NCBI GenBank assembly: GCA_018268105.1
Contig: JAFDXG010000172.1
Location: 62,001 to 126,000, forward strand
Direction: 5' to 3'
DNA: 64,000 nucleotides
From: Bacteroidota bacterium
GTDB taxonomy: Bacteria; Bacteroidota; Bacteroidia; Chitinophagales; Chitinophagaceae
Shown: piece by piece, positions 8,371 to 18,534 of the stretch
Layout: each line of letters opens with the position of its first letter
Position numbering within the stretch: the first letter of the stretch is position 1
The notes under the pieces: generated by a model
Told to the model about the DNA's origin: nothing
Database searches by the model: none
The model's input: only the letters and a program-made list of their open reading frames with translations
Translations under genes and position numbers: made by a program

Positions 8371-8706
8371 ATGACCATAAATCATTATATATTTTTATCA
8401 GTTGCCTTGTTTTGTATTGGCATTATCGGCGTTTTAACACGCCGCAATATGATTATCATATTCATGTGTATTGAATTAATGCTCAATGCCACAAACCTGT
8501 TGCTGGTTGCGTTTTCCAAAATGCATTACCTGGCTGCCTCTGTAACCGATGCTGCTACAACAGTTGGGACCGACGGGCAATTGTTTGTTTTTTTCATTAT
8601 GGTGGTAGCTGCTGCAGAAGTAAGTGTGGGACTGGCAATAATTGTAATGATGTTTAGAAATACACATTCCATAGACGTTAACTTTTTGAACAGACTAAAA
8701 CATTAA
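8371..8706 (+). CDS. nuoK: NADH-quinone oxidoreductase subunit K
   Basis: A 111-residue, three-helix membrane subunit (MrpC-like). The helix-2 glutamate is in [17 protein letters not shown] (residues 30-46, Glu35), and the second conserved acid is in [13 protein letters not shown] near residue 79. Both carry protons in characterised NuoK. Start ATG 8371 directly follows an A-rich stretch. Confidence 0.96.
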   Translation: MTINHYIFLSVALFCIGIIGVLTRRNMIIIFMCIELMLNATNLLLVAFSKMHYLAASVTDAATTVGTDGQLFVFFIMVVAAAEVSVGLAIIVMMFRNTHSIDVNFLNRLKH

Positions 8707-8759
8707 GCATCGCAGTATAAAAAAATCGCTTTTGCACTGCATGCACTGATATAACTTAT

Positions 8760-10652
8760 ATGAGCAAATTAGTTTACCTGGTTCCGCTATTACCATTGAT
8801 CGGGTTTCTTATCAATGGGCTGGGAAGAAAAAGTCTTACCAAATCTCTTACCGCAATTATCGGATGCGGTGTAATATTGATATCTTTTATCATTAGCCTT
8901 ATTCTATTTTTTGAGGTAAAAGCAGGGCATAGTGAGGTGGTAACTTATTTTGATTTTATCACTGCCGGCACTCTTAAAATACCCTTTGCTTTCCAGGTTG
9001 ACCAGTTATCAGCAGTTTTCCTGCTTATCATTACCGGAGTCGGATTTTTAATACATGTATATTCCACAGCTTATATGCATGAAGAAAGCAATGCACATTA
9101 CGCCCGCTATTTTTCTTTTCTCAACCTGTTCGTTTTTTCCATGCTACTGCTTGTATTAGGAGCTAATTACCTGATCATGTTCATCGGGTGGGAAGGGGTA
9201 GGTTTATGTTCTTATCTGCTGATTGGTTACTGGTTTAAAAATCCTGAATATACTGCTGCAGGTAACAAAGCGTTCATCATGAACCGTGTTGGAGATTTTG
9301 GGTTTCTGCTTGGATTATTCTGGTTGATCCAGCAATTTGGTACTTTGAATTATTCTGATATCTTCAGCAAAGCAGCAGGTATGAAGATGAATGACGCGGT
9401 ACTGGTTGGCATCACGTTATTGTTGTTTGTTGGCGCTATAGGTAAAAGTGCACAGCTACCTTTATATACCTGGTTACCCGATGCAATGGCAGGTCCTACA
9501 CCTGTATCGGCACTAATCCATGCTGCCACAATGGTAACCGCCGGCGTTTACATGATTGCACGCAGCAATCTTTTGTACACCCTGGCACCTACTACCCAGG
9601 GAGTGGTGGCAATCACAGGACTGGCTACGGCTGTATTTGCTGCTACTATTGCACTCAAGCAAAATGATATTAAAAAAGTACTTGCTTATTCAACAGTAAG
9701 CCAGTTGGGTTATATGTTCCTTGGACTGGGTGTTGGCGCTTTTACGGGAGCTGTGTTTCATGTAATGACCCACGCATTTTTCAAAGCACTGTTGTTCCTC
9801 GGTGCAGGCTCTGTTATACATGCTATGCATCATGAACAGGATATCAGAAAAATGGGAGGACTAGCCAAACGCCTGCCTGTCACACACTGGACATTTCTGG
9901 TTGCATGTATTGCTATTGCTGGTATACCTCCATTAAGTGGTTTCTTCTCCAAAGATGAAATCTTAGCAGCGGCTTTTTCTGCAAATACTGTGTACTGGGT
10001 GGTGGGTGTATTAGGTGCAGTATTAACGGCCTTCTATATGTTTCGGCTATATGCAACAACGTTCCTCGGTAAGTTCAGAGGCAGCCATGAGCAGGAGCAT
10101 CACCTGCATGAGAGTCCTAAAGCAATGACTTGGCCGCTCATAATACTTGCTATACTTGCTGCAATATCCGGCTTCGTTGGTGTACCCGCTGTATTGGGCG
10201 GTCATCACGAACTTGAAAATTTTCTTTCGCCCATATTTGCCGGTTCAGTAAAGCTGGTTCATGATCAACATAATCTTGCACACAGTACAGAATATATGCT
10301 GATGGGCGTAGCGGCTGGTGCCGCCGTCTTAGCCATTCTTGTTGCGGTTTCAAAATTTAGCAAAAAACCTGATCTTGAAGAAGCCCGCGGATTTGGCCGT
10401 GTGCTGCAAAACAAATGGTATGTTGATGAACTGTATGATGCAATTTTTGTGAAGCCTTTGAGAAGCCTTTCCGGTTTTTTGAACACAGTAGTAGAAAAAT
10501 CTGGTATAGATGGTATGGTTAACGGTGTAGGAAGGCTCGTAAACTATGGCGGTCGTCAGTTGAGATTACTGCAAAACGGTCAGGTAGGCGCCTATATATT
10601 GATGATGGTGGTGGCAACTTTGGTTTTATTCATTATTCAATTGTTTGTATAA
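8760..10652 (+). CDS. nuoL: NADH-quinone oxidoreductase subunit L
   Basis: The largest antiporter-like membrane subunit (630 residues, about 16 helices including the lateral helix at the C-terminus). Typical motifs: FIGWEGVGLCSYLLIGYW near 141-158 with the helix-5 glutamate, GAIGKSAQLPLYTWLPDAMAGPTPVSALIHAATMV near 225-260 with the helix-7 lysine, and YSTVSQLGYM near 315. It pumps protons at the far end of the membrane arm. nuoM starts 6 bases after its stop. Confidence 0.97.
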   Translation: MSKLVYLVPLLPLIGFLINGLGRKSLTKSLTAIIGCGVILISFIISLILFFEVKAGHSEVVTYFDFITAGTLKIPFAFQVDQLSAVFLLIITGVGFLIHVYSTAYMHEESNAHYARYFSFLNLFVFSMLLLVLGANYLIMFIGWEGVGLCSYLLIGYWFKNPEYTAAGNKAFIMNRVGDFGFLLGLFWLIQQFGTLNYSDIFSKAAGMKMNDAVLVGITLLLFVGAIGKSAQLPLYTWLPDAMAGPTPVSALIHAATMVTAGVYMIARSNLLYTLAPTTQGVVAITGLATAVFAATIALKQNDIKKVLAYSTVSQLGYMFLGLGVGAFTGAVFHVMTHAFFKALLFLGAGSVIHAMHHEQDIRKMGGLAKRLPVTHWTFLVACIAIAGIPPLSGFFSKDEILAAAFSANTVYWVVGVLGAVLTAFYMFRLYATTFLGKFRGSHEQEHHLHESPKAMTWPLIILAILAAISGFVGVPAVLGGHHELENFLSPIFAGSVKLVHDQHNLAHSTEYMLMGVAAGAAVLAILVAVSKFSKKPDLEEARGFGRVLQNKWYVDELYDAIFVKPLRSLSGFLNTVVEKSGIDGMVNGVGRLVNYGGRQLRLLQNGQVGAYILMMVVATLVLFIIQLFV

Positions 10653-10658
10653 TAAACT

Positions 10659-12140
10659 ATGAACCCTAACGACGTATTCATTACATTTCCTGAGTTGCTG
10701 GTATGGTTTCCATTGCTTAGCGGATTGATTATTTTTTTCTTGAACAAAGAAAATCAGGTAAAAAAACTGGCTCTCACTTCATCGTTTATTACTGTAGCTA
10801 TAGTAGTGGCAAGTTTGTTTTTTACAGATAAAAAGTATTTCAATTTCAATAATGTAAGTTATTTCTGGCTGCCTTCGCTGGGCAGTAGTTTTGCATTGAT
10901 GTATGATGGTATGGGCCGTATGCTTTGTTTGCTGACATCTCTTGCTTTTCCATTAGCATTTCTTTCTTCGTATAATAAAAGTTATACCAAGCCCAATTCT
11001 TTTTATGGATTAATGTTGTTGATGCAAAGCGGATTAATAGGTGTATTCTGTGCAATGGATGCGCTGGTATTTTATTTCTTCTGGGAACTGGCTTTAATAC
11101 CTGCCTATTTTCTTTCATCCAGATGGGGCGGAGAAAGAAGAATACAAACGACATTCAAATTCTTTGTATACACTTTTGTCGGTTCGCTGTTAATGCTGAT
11201 CGGCATTATTTATGTGTATTTACATACTCCTGACCTTACCTTCTCCCTTCATTCTTTTACAAATACCAGGTTGCCGGTTGGAAAAGAGGAAATAACATTC
11301 TGGTTGTTTTTTATTGCATTTGCTATCAAAATGCCGGTATTCCCGTTTCACACCTGGCAGCCTGATGCCTATGAACAGGCAACCCCATCTGTAACGATGA
11401 TATTGAGTGGTGTTATGGTAAAAATGGGAGTATTTGCCCTTATCCGCTGGCTGATACCCGTATTTCCTTATGCATCTCAGATATATGCAAATTTCATAAT
11501 TATACTTGCGGTCATAGGTATGGTATACGCGTCTTGTATCGCCTGGATGCAGGACGACCTGAAGCGACTGGTTGCCTATTCTTCAATTGCACATATCGGG
11601 CTGATGTGCGCTGCAGTATTTGCAAGGGATGAAAGTGGAATGAAAGGCGTGATGATACAAATGTTCAATCATGGTATCAACGTAATAGGACTGTGGATAG
11701 TAGTTGATCTAATTGAAAGAATATGGGGCACAAGAAAAATATCTGAGTTGGGAGGTTTAGCAAATGCATCTCCGGTATTAACCATTTTTATGGTAGTTAT
11801 TGCACTCGCTAATCTTGCACTTCCGCTGACTAATGCTTTTGTGGGTGAATTTTTAATGTTCAACGGGTTGTTCTCTCATGGTATATGGACAACCGCAATT
11901 GCCCTGTTTTGTATTATTCTCGTTGCTATTTATACTCTTAATATGGTACGAAGAGTATTTTATGGGGAAACAAAAAGAGAAAATGTATTAAGCCTTTCAA
12001 CAATAGACAGTAATGTGAAGACGGCTTTGGTGATTGTAGTTTTAATCATTTTGGTTTTAGGGGTGTTCCCCAAACCAATGTTTGAACTGACACAGGATTC
12101 GGTAGACGTATTCATGTCGAAGGTTAAAGGGCTTTTCTGA
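10659..12140 (+). CDS. nuoM: NADH-quinone oxidoreductase subunit M
   Basis: Antiporter-like proton channel subunit (493 residues, 14 helices predicted by eye). Core motifs are FFWELALIPAYFLSSRWGG near residue 139, the FAIKMPVFPFHTWQPDAYEQATPSVTMIL stretch near 221-249 and YSSIAHIGLM near 305. It overlaps none of its neighbours but is only 6 bases after nuoL, so it belongs to the same transcript. Confidence 0.97.
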   Translation: MNPNDVFITFPELLVWFPLLSGLIIFFLNKENQVKKLALTSSFITVAIVVASLFFTDKKYFNFNNVSYFWLPSLGSSFALMYDGMGRMLCLLTSLAFPLAFLSSYNKSYTKPNSFYGLMLLMQSGLIGVFCAMDALVFYFFWELALIPAYFLSSRWGGERRIQTTFKFFVYTFVGSLLMLIGIIYVYLHTPDLTFSLHSFTNTRLPVGKEEITFWLFFIAFAIKMPVFPFHTWQPDAYEQATPSVTMILSGVMVKMGVFALIRWLIPVFPYASQIYANFIIILAVIGMVYASCIAWMQDDLKRLVAYSSIAHIGLMCAAVFARDESGMKGVMIQMFNHGINVIGLWIVVDLIERIWGTRKISELGGLANASPVLTIFMVVIALANLALPLTNAFVGEFLMFNGLFSHGIWTTAIALFCIILVAIYTLNMVRRVFYGETKRENVLSLSTIDSNVKTALVIVVLIILVLGVFPKPMFELTQDSVDVFMSKVKGLF

Positions 12141-12185
12141 TAATGAGAAAGCAGCTAATTCAGGTAAGTAAAAAATGAATTTAAT

Positions 12186-12203
12186 CCGGAGTTTCCGGTT
12201 TTT
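12186..12203 (+). terminator. Weak hairpin plus T5 between nuoM and nuoN
   Basis: In the 90-base nuoM-nuoN gap, ccgga (12186-12190) and tccgg (12194-12198) form a 5-bp stem with a 3-base loop, followed by five T. It is short for a terminator and may at most attenuate read-through into nuoN. Confidence 0.35.
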
Positions 12204-12230
12204 GAGATAAATAAAGGGTATTTAAGTATT

Positions 12231-13604
12231 ATGATTGCAATTATATTATCGGCATTATGGGGCGTTGTAATGATGTTCAGCGGCATTTTTTTTAAAAGAA
12301 AATCCACTGCCGGCATTATCGCCGTATTAGGCATTGTAGCCTTAATTATTGTAAGCCTGCTTGAGTATCATTCTTATCTCTATCTTCCGCTTGACATAAA
12401 AGGCATGCTTACTTTCAGTGCCTTCAGCCAGGTATTTAATTTGGTTGCCTTTACCTGCACATTAATATATTTCCTGCTCAATGCATCTGAGTTTGAAGAA
12501 GTGGGAAATGATGTATATGAATACTATGCACTGATCTTTTTTATTCTCTCCGGTATTTGTATAGTCACTTCATTTAATACACTGCTGATGCTGTTTCTTG
12601 GTATTGAAATCATATCTATACCGCTGTATATCCTTGCCGGCAGTGATAAACGGAATTTAAAAAGTAATGAAGCTTCTCTGAAATATTTCCTGATGGGGTC
12701 ATTTTCAACCGGTATTATGCTAATGGGTATAGTATTCCTTTACGGTGCTACCGGTACTTTTCATATCCAGGGTATGCATCTCGGAACAGAAAAACCTGCA
12801 CCAATGGTAGCCATCGGTCTTGTGTTGCTTCTGGCTGCTATGTCATTTAAAGTAAGTGCTGCCCCATTCCATTTTTGGGCGCCGGATGTATATGATGGCT
12901 CACCCACCATTTTCACATCATTAATGGCTACTATCATAAAAGTGGCTTCATTTGTTGCTTTCCTCCGCTTATTTGATACTGCGTTTGGAAAAATGCATGT
13001 TCAGTGGCAAATACTGGCAGCAATCATTGCAGCAGCTACTTTATTTATCGGCAATATCACAGCCGTGTTTCAGCAAAGTGTCAAAAGAATGCTTTCATAT
13101 TCCAGTATTGCACAGGCTGGTTTTATGATGCTGTCAATATTTTCGTTGAATACTTTTGCCAAAGAAGGAATAATACTTTATTCAGCAGCATATAGTTTAG
13201 CTTCAATAGGAAGTTTTGCTGTGCTGGTAAAAATGAAAGATTATTCGTTTGAAGGATTCAACGGACTGCGTAAAACAAACCCTTTTCTTGCTTTAATGAA
13301 TACTATATTCCTGCTTTCATTAACCGGGATTCCATTGAGCGCAGGTTTTATTGCCAAATATTATATGCTTATTGGAACTGTAAAAAACGGTCACTATTTC
13401 TGGCTGGCCATATTTGCAGTGCTGATGGCAGCTATAAGCGCTATCTACTATTTCCGACTGATACAGGCTATGTATTTTAAAGAGGGGAATGCTGAAGTTA
13501 AACCCCTTTCCACTACCTACAAAGCCGCTTTACTTATTACAGCCGGTTTGATAATATTTATTGGAGCATTTCCTAATGTGCTGATAAATGCATTATATAA
13601 TTGA
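12231..13604 (+). CDS. nuoN: NADH-quinone oxidoreductase subunit N
   Basis: Third antiporter-like subunit, 457 residues and about 14 helices. Family marks: FLGIEIISIPLYILAG near 123-138, SFKVSAAPFHFWAPDVYDGSPTIFTSLMATI near 205-235 with the central lysine in the S-F-K motif, and MLSYSSIAQAGFMML near 286-300. It is the last nuo gene; the 90-base gap before it is wider than for nuoL-nuoM. Confidence 0.96.
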   Translation: MIAIILSALWGVVMMFSGIFFKRKSTAGIIAVLGIVALIIVSLLEYHSYLYLPLDIKGMLTFSAFSQVFNLVAFTCTLIYFLLNASEFEEVGNDVYEYYALIFFILSGICIVTSFNTLLMLFLGIEIISIPLYILAGSDKRNLKSNEASLKYFLMGSFSTGIMLMGIVFLYGATGTFHIQGMHLGTEKPAPMVAIGLVLLLAAMSFKVSAAPFHFWAPDVYDGSPTIFTSLMATIIKVASFVAFLRLFDTAFGKMHVQWQILAAIIAAATLFIGNITAVFQQSVKRMLSYSSIAQAGFMMLSIFSLNTFAKEGIILYSAAYSLASIGSFAVLVKMKDYSFEGFNGLRKTNPFLALMNTIFLLSLTGIPLSAGFIAKYYMLIGTVKNGHYFWLAIFAVLMAAISAIYYFRLIQAMYFKEGNAEVKPLSTTYKAALLITAGLIIFIGAFPNVLINALYN

Positions 13605-13688
13605 TAAGGCATTTATATTGTAGGCAATCAGGGTCAGGTTTTGTAAATGCGGGCTTCAATACTTAATTTTATCTTTCATTTTGTCAAT

Positions 13689-14966
13689 ATGACTTTTGCC
13701 GACACCATTGCCTTGGCCTATAAAACCGTAAAAGCAAACAAACTCAGAACCGGTATTACTGTTGCTATCATGGCATTTGGCATAATGGCACTTGTTGGTA
13801 TTATTACAGCTATACAGGCAATGAATGCGAGCCTTACAGAAAGTTTTGCCATGATGGGCGCCAACTCTTTCAGCATCCGGTTTAAGGAAATACAAATACG
13901 GATTGGGGGTGATGACGGAGTAACAAAAACGAGCACCAACAGCCCCAAAAAAGTAAAAAAATCAAATGAAGGACGCCAAATTACACTTGAGCAGGCAAGA
14001 GCTTTTAAAGAACGGTACAATTATCCTGCTAAAGTGAGTATAGGACTTGGGGGGGTAGGCAACCAGGTAGTGTTTTTTAATGACAAAAAGACTAACCCTA
14101 ATGTGCGCGTTTCAGGTGGAGATGAAAATTATCTTTCTTTGAATGGCTATGAAATATTGTATGGGAGGGATCTCAATAAACTTGATGTACAATCGGCCAG
14201 CAATGTGTGTGTGCTTGGATATGATGTAGCAAAAATATTTTGGGGCGATCATGTAGAGAAGGCTTTAGACAATACTATCCGGGTAGGGTCAAACAAATTC
14301 CGAGTAATTGGAGTTTTGAAAAGTCGCGGGAGCAGTTCTTTTATGCAGGCCGACAATGCCGTATTTACAACCTACAACACTTTACGACGTCTGTTTAATG
14401 TTTCCGGTTCTTCATTTTATATAGGAGTGCAGGTAAACAATGTTAACCAGCTAGACCAGGCTATTGGAGAGGCGGAGGGAGTATTTAGAAATGTGAGAAA
14501 CTTAAACGTTTCCGAACAAAATAACTTCTACATTGATAAAAGTGATGTAATTGCCCAGACCTTTATCAGCCTGCTTAGTAAAATTTCACTTGCAGCAGGA
14601 GGTATTGGCTTCATCACACTGGTAGGTGCAGCTATAGGATTAATGAATATTATGCTTGTAGCCGTTACAGAACGCACCAAGGAGGTGGGGTTAGTGAAAG
14701 CTTTGGGAGGAAAGAAAAGAAATATTCGGCAACAGTTTTTAATAGAGTCCGTTCTTATCAGTTTAACCGGAGCCGCTATTGGCATTATACTCGGAATAAT
14801 GGTTGGCAATATTATAGGCTCTTTAATGAAGGTCCCCTTTTTTATCCCCTGGGCATTGATTCTTATTGCTATAATTATTTGCTCTGCAGTAGGGCTTGCT
14901 GCGGGAATTTATCCCGCCTGGAAAGCTTCCAAATTAGATCCCATTGTTGCGTTGCGCTATGAATAG
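13689..14966 (+). CDS. ABC transporter permease, MacB/FtsX type
   Basis: A 425-residue membrane protein with one N-terminal helix ([13 protein letters not shown] near residue 15), a large MacB-PCD periplasmic domain (about 45-280) and three C-terminal helices of the FtsX fold with the L-G-G-K-K-R-N-I coupling loop. Such proteins export or release substrates using a separate ATPase. No ATP-binding subunit is in the window, so the partner must be elsewhere. Its periplasmic domain has a low-complexity K/S/N stretch. ATG 13689 ([18 protein letters not shown]) gives the usual start; an upstream ATG at 13647 adds 14 residues. Confidence 0.88.
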   Translation: MTFADTIALAYKTVKANKLRTGITVAIMAFGIMALVGIITAIQAMNASLTESFAMMGANSFSIRFKEIQIRIGGDDGVTKTSTNSPKKVKKSNEGRQITLEQARAFKERYNYPAKVSIGLGGVGNQVVFFNDKKTNPNVRVSGGDENYLSLNGYEILYGRDLNKLDVQSASNVCVLGYDVAKIFWGDHVEKALDNTIRVGSNKFRVIGVLKSRGSSSFMQADNAVFTTYNTLRRLFNVSGSSFYIGVQVNNVNQLDQAIGEAEGVFRNVRNLNVSEQNNFYIDKSDVIAQTFISLLSKISLAAGGIGFITLVGAAIGLMNIMLVAVTERTKEVGLVKALGGKKRNIRQQFLIESVLISLTGAAIGIILGIMVGNIIGSLMKVPFFIPWALILIAIIICSAVGLAAGIYPAWKASKLDPIVALRYE

Positions 14967-14980
14967 GGCATGTCAATTAC

Positions 14981-15775
14981 TTACCTGAATTTTATTAAAG
15001 AAGTAAGCGGATAACGGAGATTGCGATAGCCCATCATATCTACTTTAACATTGCCCACTACTATAGGACTTTCTATACGAAGAGGCAGGTGATTTGCATC
15101 GTCACTAACCCACACTGTCATTTTTTCGCCGCCTTCAAACATTGAGCCTTTAAGAAGAAGCGGTTTAAATTTTATAGTGCGAAATTTGCCGTACCGTGTT
15201 TTGATTGTTTCCTTCCCCATATACCTGATGTAAATATTATGAATTTCATCATCAAGAAATAAATTGAGGTAAATTTTGTCACCTACATTGTATTTATCGA
15301 AATCAATATTCCTTGCATAATACACCGCACTGATAACATCATGTATGCAATCAGGGGTTTTGTACACACCGGTGGTTGTGACTACACTTTTTGCTTCATG
15401 GTTGAAGCTGGCATTTTCATATTTTTTGTAGCCGCCCTCATCAATATTTCTGATAAAACGGTAGGGCTTAAGATTTCCGGTATCCATATAGGTTTCATAC
15501 CTGTCTCTCACCTTAAAAATCCAGTCATAAGAGGAATTAGAATAACCCTCTCCTACAGCATGGTATACCGGTTTCCCATTGTAGCTTTCCACCTGTGCAT
15601 TAAAAATAGCTGTTCCTGCATCAACATATAATCCAACCACGTTGTAAAATACTTTCAATATTATTTTTTCACCCGATGAAAAGCAGGCATTCCTAATCCC
15701 GCAAAAATCACTGTCCGCATTCAGGCGAATACTCATCATTAAAAACACCAGTGATACGAAAAACTTAATCTTCAT
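14981..15775 (-). CDS. Exported DUF3108 family protein
   Basis: A 264-residue protein with a Sec signal peptide (about 1-20) and then a DUF3108-like body starting at G-E-K-I-I-L-K-V-F-Y-N. Family members are periplasmic or outer-membrane-associated beta-rich proteins of unknown function. It overlaps the upstream gene by four bases (start/stop ATGA at 15772-15775), so both are co-translated and probably act together in the envelope. Confidence 0.8.
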   Translation of the reverse strand: MKIKFFVSLVFLMMSIRLNADSDFCGIRNACFSSGEKIILKVFYNVVGLYVDAGTAIFNAQVESYNGKPVYHAVGEGYSNSSYDWIFKVRDRYETYMDTGNLKPYRFIRNIDEGGYKKYENASFNHEAKSVVTTTGVYKTPDCIHDVISAVYYARNIDFDKYNVGDKIYLNLFLDDEIHNIYIRYMGKETIKTRYGKFRTIKFKPLLLKGSMFEGGEKMTVWVSDDANHLPLRIESPIVVGNVKVDMMGYRNLRYPLTSLIKFR

Positions 15776-16770
15776 CTCTTTGTATTATATATTTTAAGTC
15801 CCAGCACCAATGCGCTCCCCACCAATGCAGGAATCACAAGATTTATCAGCCAAATACCGGTAGATGCTGCATATATACCTAATACATTTGTGCTGCTCAA
15901 CTGAAACAACATTATTGCCGCTTTTCCACGTAGTCCCACTTCAAGTAAAGCTATAGTCGGTACCAATGTTAATATAAGGTATAAAATGCTTATCAGCCAG
16001 AACGCTTCATGGGCATATATATCAACATGCATAATTTGAAGCAGCAATATATATGCATAGACGAAAAGCAAATATCTGCAAGCAGATAAACTTAACACTC
16101 TTAACAAAATTGTAACACGCAGATTCTTCAATACTTCAAAGTATTGCAGCCATTTGTTACGAAGTTTTAATACCTGCAATCCACGCACCATCCAGTCTAA
16201 TCTAAAATAAAACAACAATAATACAGCAGCAAAAACAAACACAGTCCATTCGGTTATTTGAAGCCACAAAGGCATTAATTCAATATCGGCTGAAATTCCT
16301 GCAAGCCGGTAGTGTTGAATCAGCAAACCTGCACCGCCCAGAACCAATGTTACAATTAGCTGGCTCAGGCTGCCGATGATTGTTAGGGCAACCGATGATA
16401 TACGTAATCCTTCTTTTACATACATCATGCGCCCGCCGTATTCCCCTACCCGATTAGGTGTATTCATTCCAAGAGCCAGGCCAATAAGTACTGCCTTTAA
16501 CGAGTGCCACAAAGATATCTGTTGCAGCGGCGCCATCAATACCTGCCATTTCCTTGCTTCCACTGTCCAGTTGCAACACATCAACACCAAAATCAGCAGA
16601 AATTGAGAAGCAAATTTACCATTGATTGCTTCTTTGATATACCCGAAAGACGCATCCAGGTTTGGCTGGCAGATTATCTGCCTGTAAATAGACCAGGTGA
16701 TCCAGATAAACAGAAGCGGTCCCAATACCCGGTTGAATAAAATTTTGATACTTTTGTCTGGTAGCTTCAT
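15772..16770 (-). CDS. Flippase-like integral membrane protein (lysylphosphatidylglycerol synthase TM family)
   Basis: A 332-residue polytopic protein with about eight hydrophobic helices. Motifs L-K-A-V-L-I-G-L-A-L-G-M-N-T-P-N-R-V-G-E-Y-G near residues 87-108 and a V-P-T-I-A-L-L-E-V-G-L-R-G-K-A stretch near 270 are typical of the MprF-flippase-like/UPF0104 family. Members move lipids or are uncharacterised. ATG 16770 is preferred over the TTG at 16779. It is divergent from ruvC with a 23-base gap. Confidence 0.82.
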   Translation of the reverse strand: MKLPDKSIKILFNRVLGPLLFIWITWSIYRQIICQPNLDASFGYIKEAINGKFASQFLLILVLMCCNWTVEARKWQVLMAPLQQISLWHSLKAVLIGLALGMNTPNRVGEYGGRMMYVKEGLRISSVALTIIGSLSQLIVTLVLGGAGLLIQHYRLAGISADIELMPLWLQITEWTVFVFAAVLLLFYFRLDWMVRGLQVLKLRNKWLQYFEVLKNLRVTILLRVLSLSACRYLLFVYAYILLLQIMHVDIYAHEAFWLISILYLILTLVPTIALLEVGLRGKAAIMLFQLSSTNVLGIYAASTGIWLINLVIPALVGSALVLGLKIYNTKR

Positions 16771-16793
16771 TTCAATCAAAAATAAGTTTCGTA

Positions 16794-17378
16794 TTGCAAA
16801 CAGGACAGATCATTTTAGGAATTGACCCGGGAACATTAGTTATGGGGTACGGGGTTATTTGTGTTAACGAAAGAAGCATCGAATTATTGGAAATGGATAT
16901 CGTTAAGCTTCCGGCCAAAAAAGATAACTATGAAAGACTGATGATCATTCACAACCAGGTTCAGGTATTGATAGCAAAATACAAACCCCATGAGTTTGCT
17001 ATAGAAGCCCCGTTTTTCGGAAAAAATGTACAAAGTATGCTTAAACTCGGCCGCGCACAGGGGGTGGCAATTGCAGTAGCTATGCAAAGCGGTATACCGG
17101 TGACAGAATATTCACCAAGAAAAGTAAAGCAATCCATAACCGGCAATGGCAATGCAGACAAACTTCAGGTATGGGAAATGCTACGGAGAATAACTGCCAT
17201 CAGTGAAACACCAAAATACTATGATGCCTCCGACGCCCTGGCAGTAGCCGTATGTCATCATTTTCAGATCAACTCAGCACTCAAAATTGACAAACACACC
17301 TTAACCCCTTCACGACGCAAAAAAGTTTCCTGGGAAAACTTCATTACACAAAACCCCGGTCGTATCATCAGGAAGTAA
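16794..17378 (+). CDS. ruvC: Crossover junction endodeoxyribonuclease RuvC
   Basis: Holliday junction resolvase, 194 residues. The four catalytic acids are visible: Asp11 in LGIDPGT, Glu71 in FAIEAPFFG, and Asp144 and Asp147 in YYDASDALAVA. The only suitable start in frame is TTG at 16794, since no ATG or GTG occurs between the divergent gene and the conserved core. The C-terminal 35 residues are rich in Lys/Arg. It acts with RuvAB, which is not in the window. Confidence 0.94.
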   Translation: MQTGQIILGIDPGTLVMGYGVICVNERSIELLEMDIVKLPAKKDNYERLMIIHNQVQVLIAKYKPHEFAIEAPFFGKNVQSMLKLGRAQGVAIAVAMQSGIPVTEYSPRKVKQSITGNGNADKLQVWEMLRRITAISETPKYYDASDALAVAVCHHFQINSALKIDKHTLTPSRRKKVSWENFITQNPGRIIRK

Positions 17379-17400
17379 CTGATACAGTTTTACTGCTGTC

Positions 17401-17790
17401 CTATAAGTTTGCGATTATTTTTTCCTGCACTTTCTTTAGTTCTTCAGCCGATAGCTTAAGCTTGGGTCGTGAAAAGTTTAAGTCGTCAATACTATTTACA
17501 GGGATAAGATGAATATGTGCATGCGGCACTTCAAGACCAACTACACTCATACCACAACGGTTACAGTGAAATGATTTTTCAATGGCTTTTGCTATAGGCT
17601 GGGCAAATTTTATCAGATTGCCCAGGTAATCTGCGGGCAAATCAAAAAGATTGTCAACTTCAATTTTGGGTATTACAAGGGTATGCCCTTTCACCAAGGG
17701 AAAAATATCGAGAAAAGCATAGCACTTATCGTCTTCGGCTATTTTGTAAGAAGGAATTTCACCGGCAATTATTTTTGAAAATATGGTCAT
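17401..17790 (-). CDS. HIT family nucleotide-binding protein
   Basis: A 129-residue histidine-triad protein. The signature HAHIHLIP holds His90, His92 and His94, with His92 or its neighbour as nucleophile in phosphoramidate or nucleotide hydrolysis. F-x-x-I-I-A-G-E-I-P-S near the N-terminus is also standard. Such proteins act on adenylated compounds; the exact substrate cannot be told. It is convergent with ruvC and lies downstream of greA on the same strand. Confidence 0.93.
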   Translation of the reverse strand: MTIFSKIIAGEIPSYKIAEDDKCYAFLDIFPLVKGHTLVIPKIEVDNLFDLPADYLGNLIKFAQPIAKAIEKSFHCNRCGMSVVGLEVPHAHIHLIPVNSIDDLNFSRPKLKLSAEELKKVQEKIIANL

Positions 17791-17876
17791 AATACAAAAG
17801 TAATAAAACCGGTAAGGACATAACCATAAAAAAAGGCAGACATTTCAATTTATTGCAGGCAGGTGACGACACCTTT

Positions 17877-17908
17877 CAATAAAAAGGCTGTCCTTTTCAG
17901 AACAGCCT
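17877..17908 (-). terminator. Intrinsic terminator of greA
   Basis: Reading the minus strand, aggctgt (17908-17902) pairs with acagcct (17891-17885) and is followed by tttttatt. It begins 21 bases after the greA stop, the expected place. Confidence 0.8.
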
Positions 17909-17928
17909 GTTAAAAATTCATTTATCAG

Positions 17929-18402
17929 TTAAACAGCGATCTCTTCTATTTTAAATTTCAATACTCCTGCAGGTGCTTTTACTTCGGCAATCTCTCCCAC
18001 CTGTTTACCCAATACCCCTTTCCCGATGGGTGAAGTCACTGAAATTTTACCCAATTTCAAATCTGCTTCTTTTTCAGAAACAATCTGATAAGTTACTTTT
18101 TTGCTGGTATTGATATTGGTAAGTGTCACCTTAGTAAGGATACTTACTTTGCTGGTATCAATGGAATCGATTTCAATAATTCTTACATTAGCAATATCAC
18201 CTTCCAGCTTTGCAATTCTGGCTTCAAGTATGCCCTGGGCCTCTTTAGCAGCATCATATTCAGCATTTTCTTTTAAATCTCCTTTTTCACGGGCTTCTGC
18301 TATAGCCCTGGAGGCAGCAGGTCGTTGTACACTTTTCATCTGCTGAAGTTCAGCTTTCATCTGCTCAAGAGTTTCTATGGTAATATACATTACTTCACTC
18401 AT
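17929..18402 (-). CDS. greA: Transcription elongation factor GreA
   Basis: Rescues backtracked RNA polymerase by stimulating transcript cleavage. In 157 residues, the N-terminal coiled coil carries the loop A-R-E-K-G-D-L-K-E-N-A-E-Y near residues 37-49 with the acidic tip residues (Asp-Leu-Lys-Glu-Asn) that reach the active site. The C-terminal FKBP-like domain shows S-P-I-G-K-G-V-L-G. An A/G-rich leader (aaaggagaaatc) before ATG 18402 is a clear ribosome binding site, rare in this window. Confidence 0.96.
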   Translation of the reverse strand: MSEVMYITIETLEQMKAELQQMKSVQRPAASRAIAEAREKGDLKENAEYDAAKEAQGILEARIAKLEGDIANVRIIEIDSIDTSKVSILTKVTLTNINTSKKVTYQIVSEKEADLKLGKISVTSPIGKGVLGKQVGEIAEVKAPAGVLKFKIEEIAV

Positions 18403-18423
18403 GATTTCTCCTTTTTTGATAAT

Positions 18424-18469
18424 AAAAAATAAAAAAATAACAACGCCCCGGATATTATCCGAAGCGTTG
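18424..18469 (-). terminator. Intrinsic terminator after the hydroxyacid dehydrogenase
   Basis: On the minus strand caacgc (18469-18464) pairs with gcgttg (18446-18441), with an inner ggat/atcc stem, then a long T-rich tail. It lies 66 bases past the dehydrogenase stop and just before greA. Confidence 0.7.
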
Positions 18470-18534
18470 CAATTAAATGTATAAGCAAAACTAATAAAAA
18501 GCTGAGAAAAAAGTGAAAAATATTCTGATAAAAA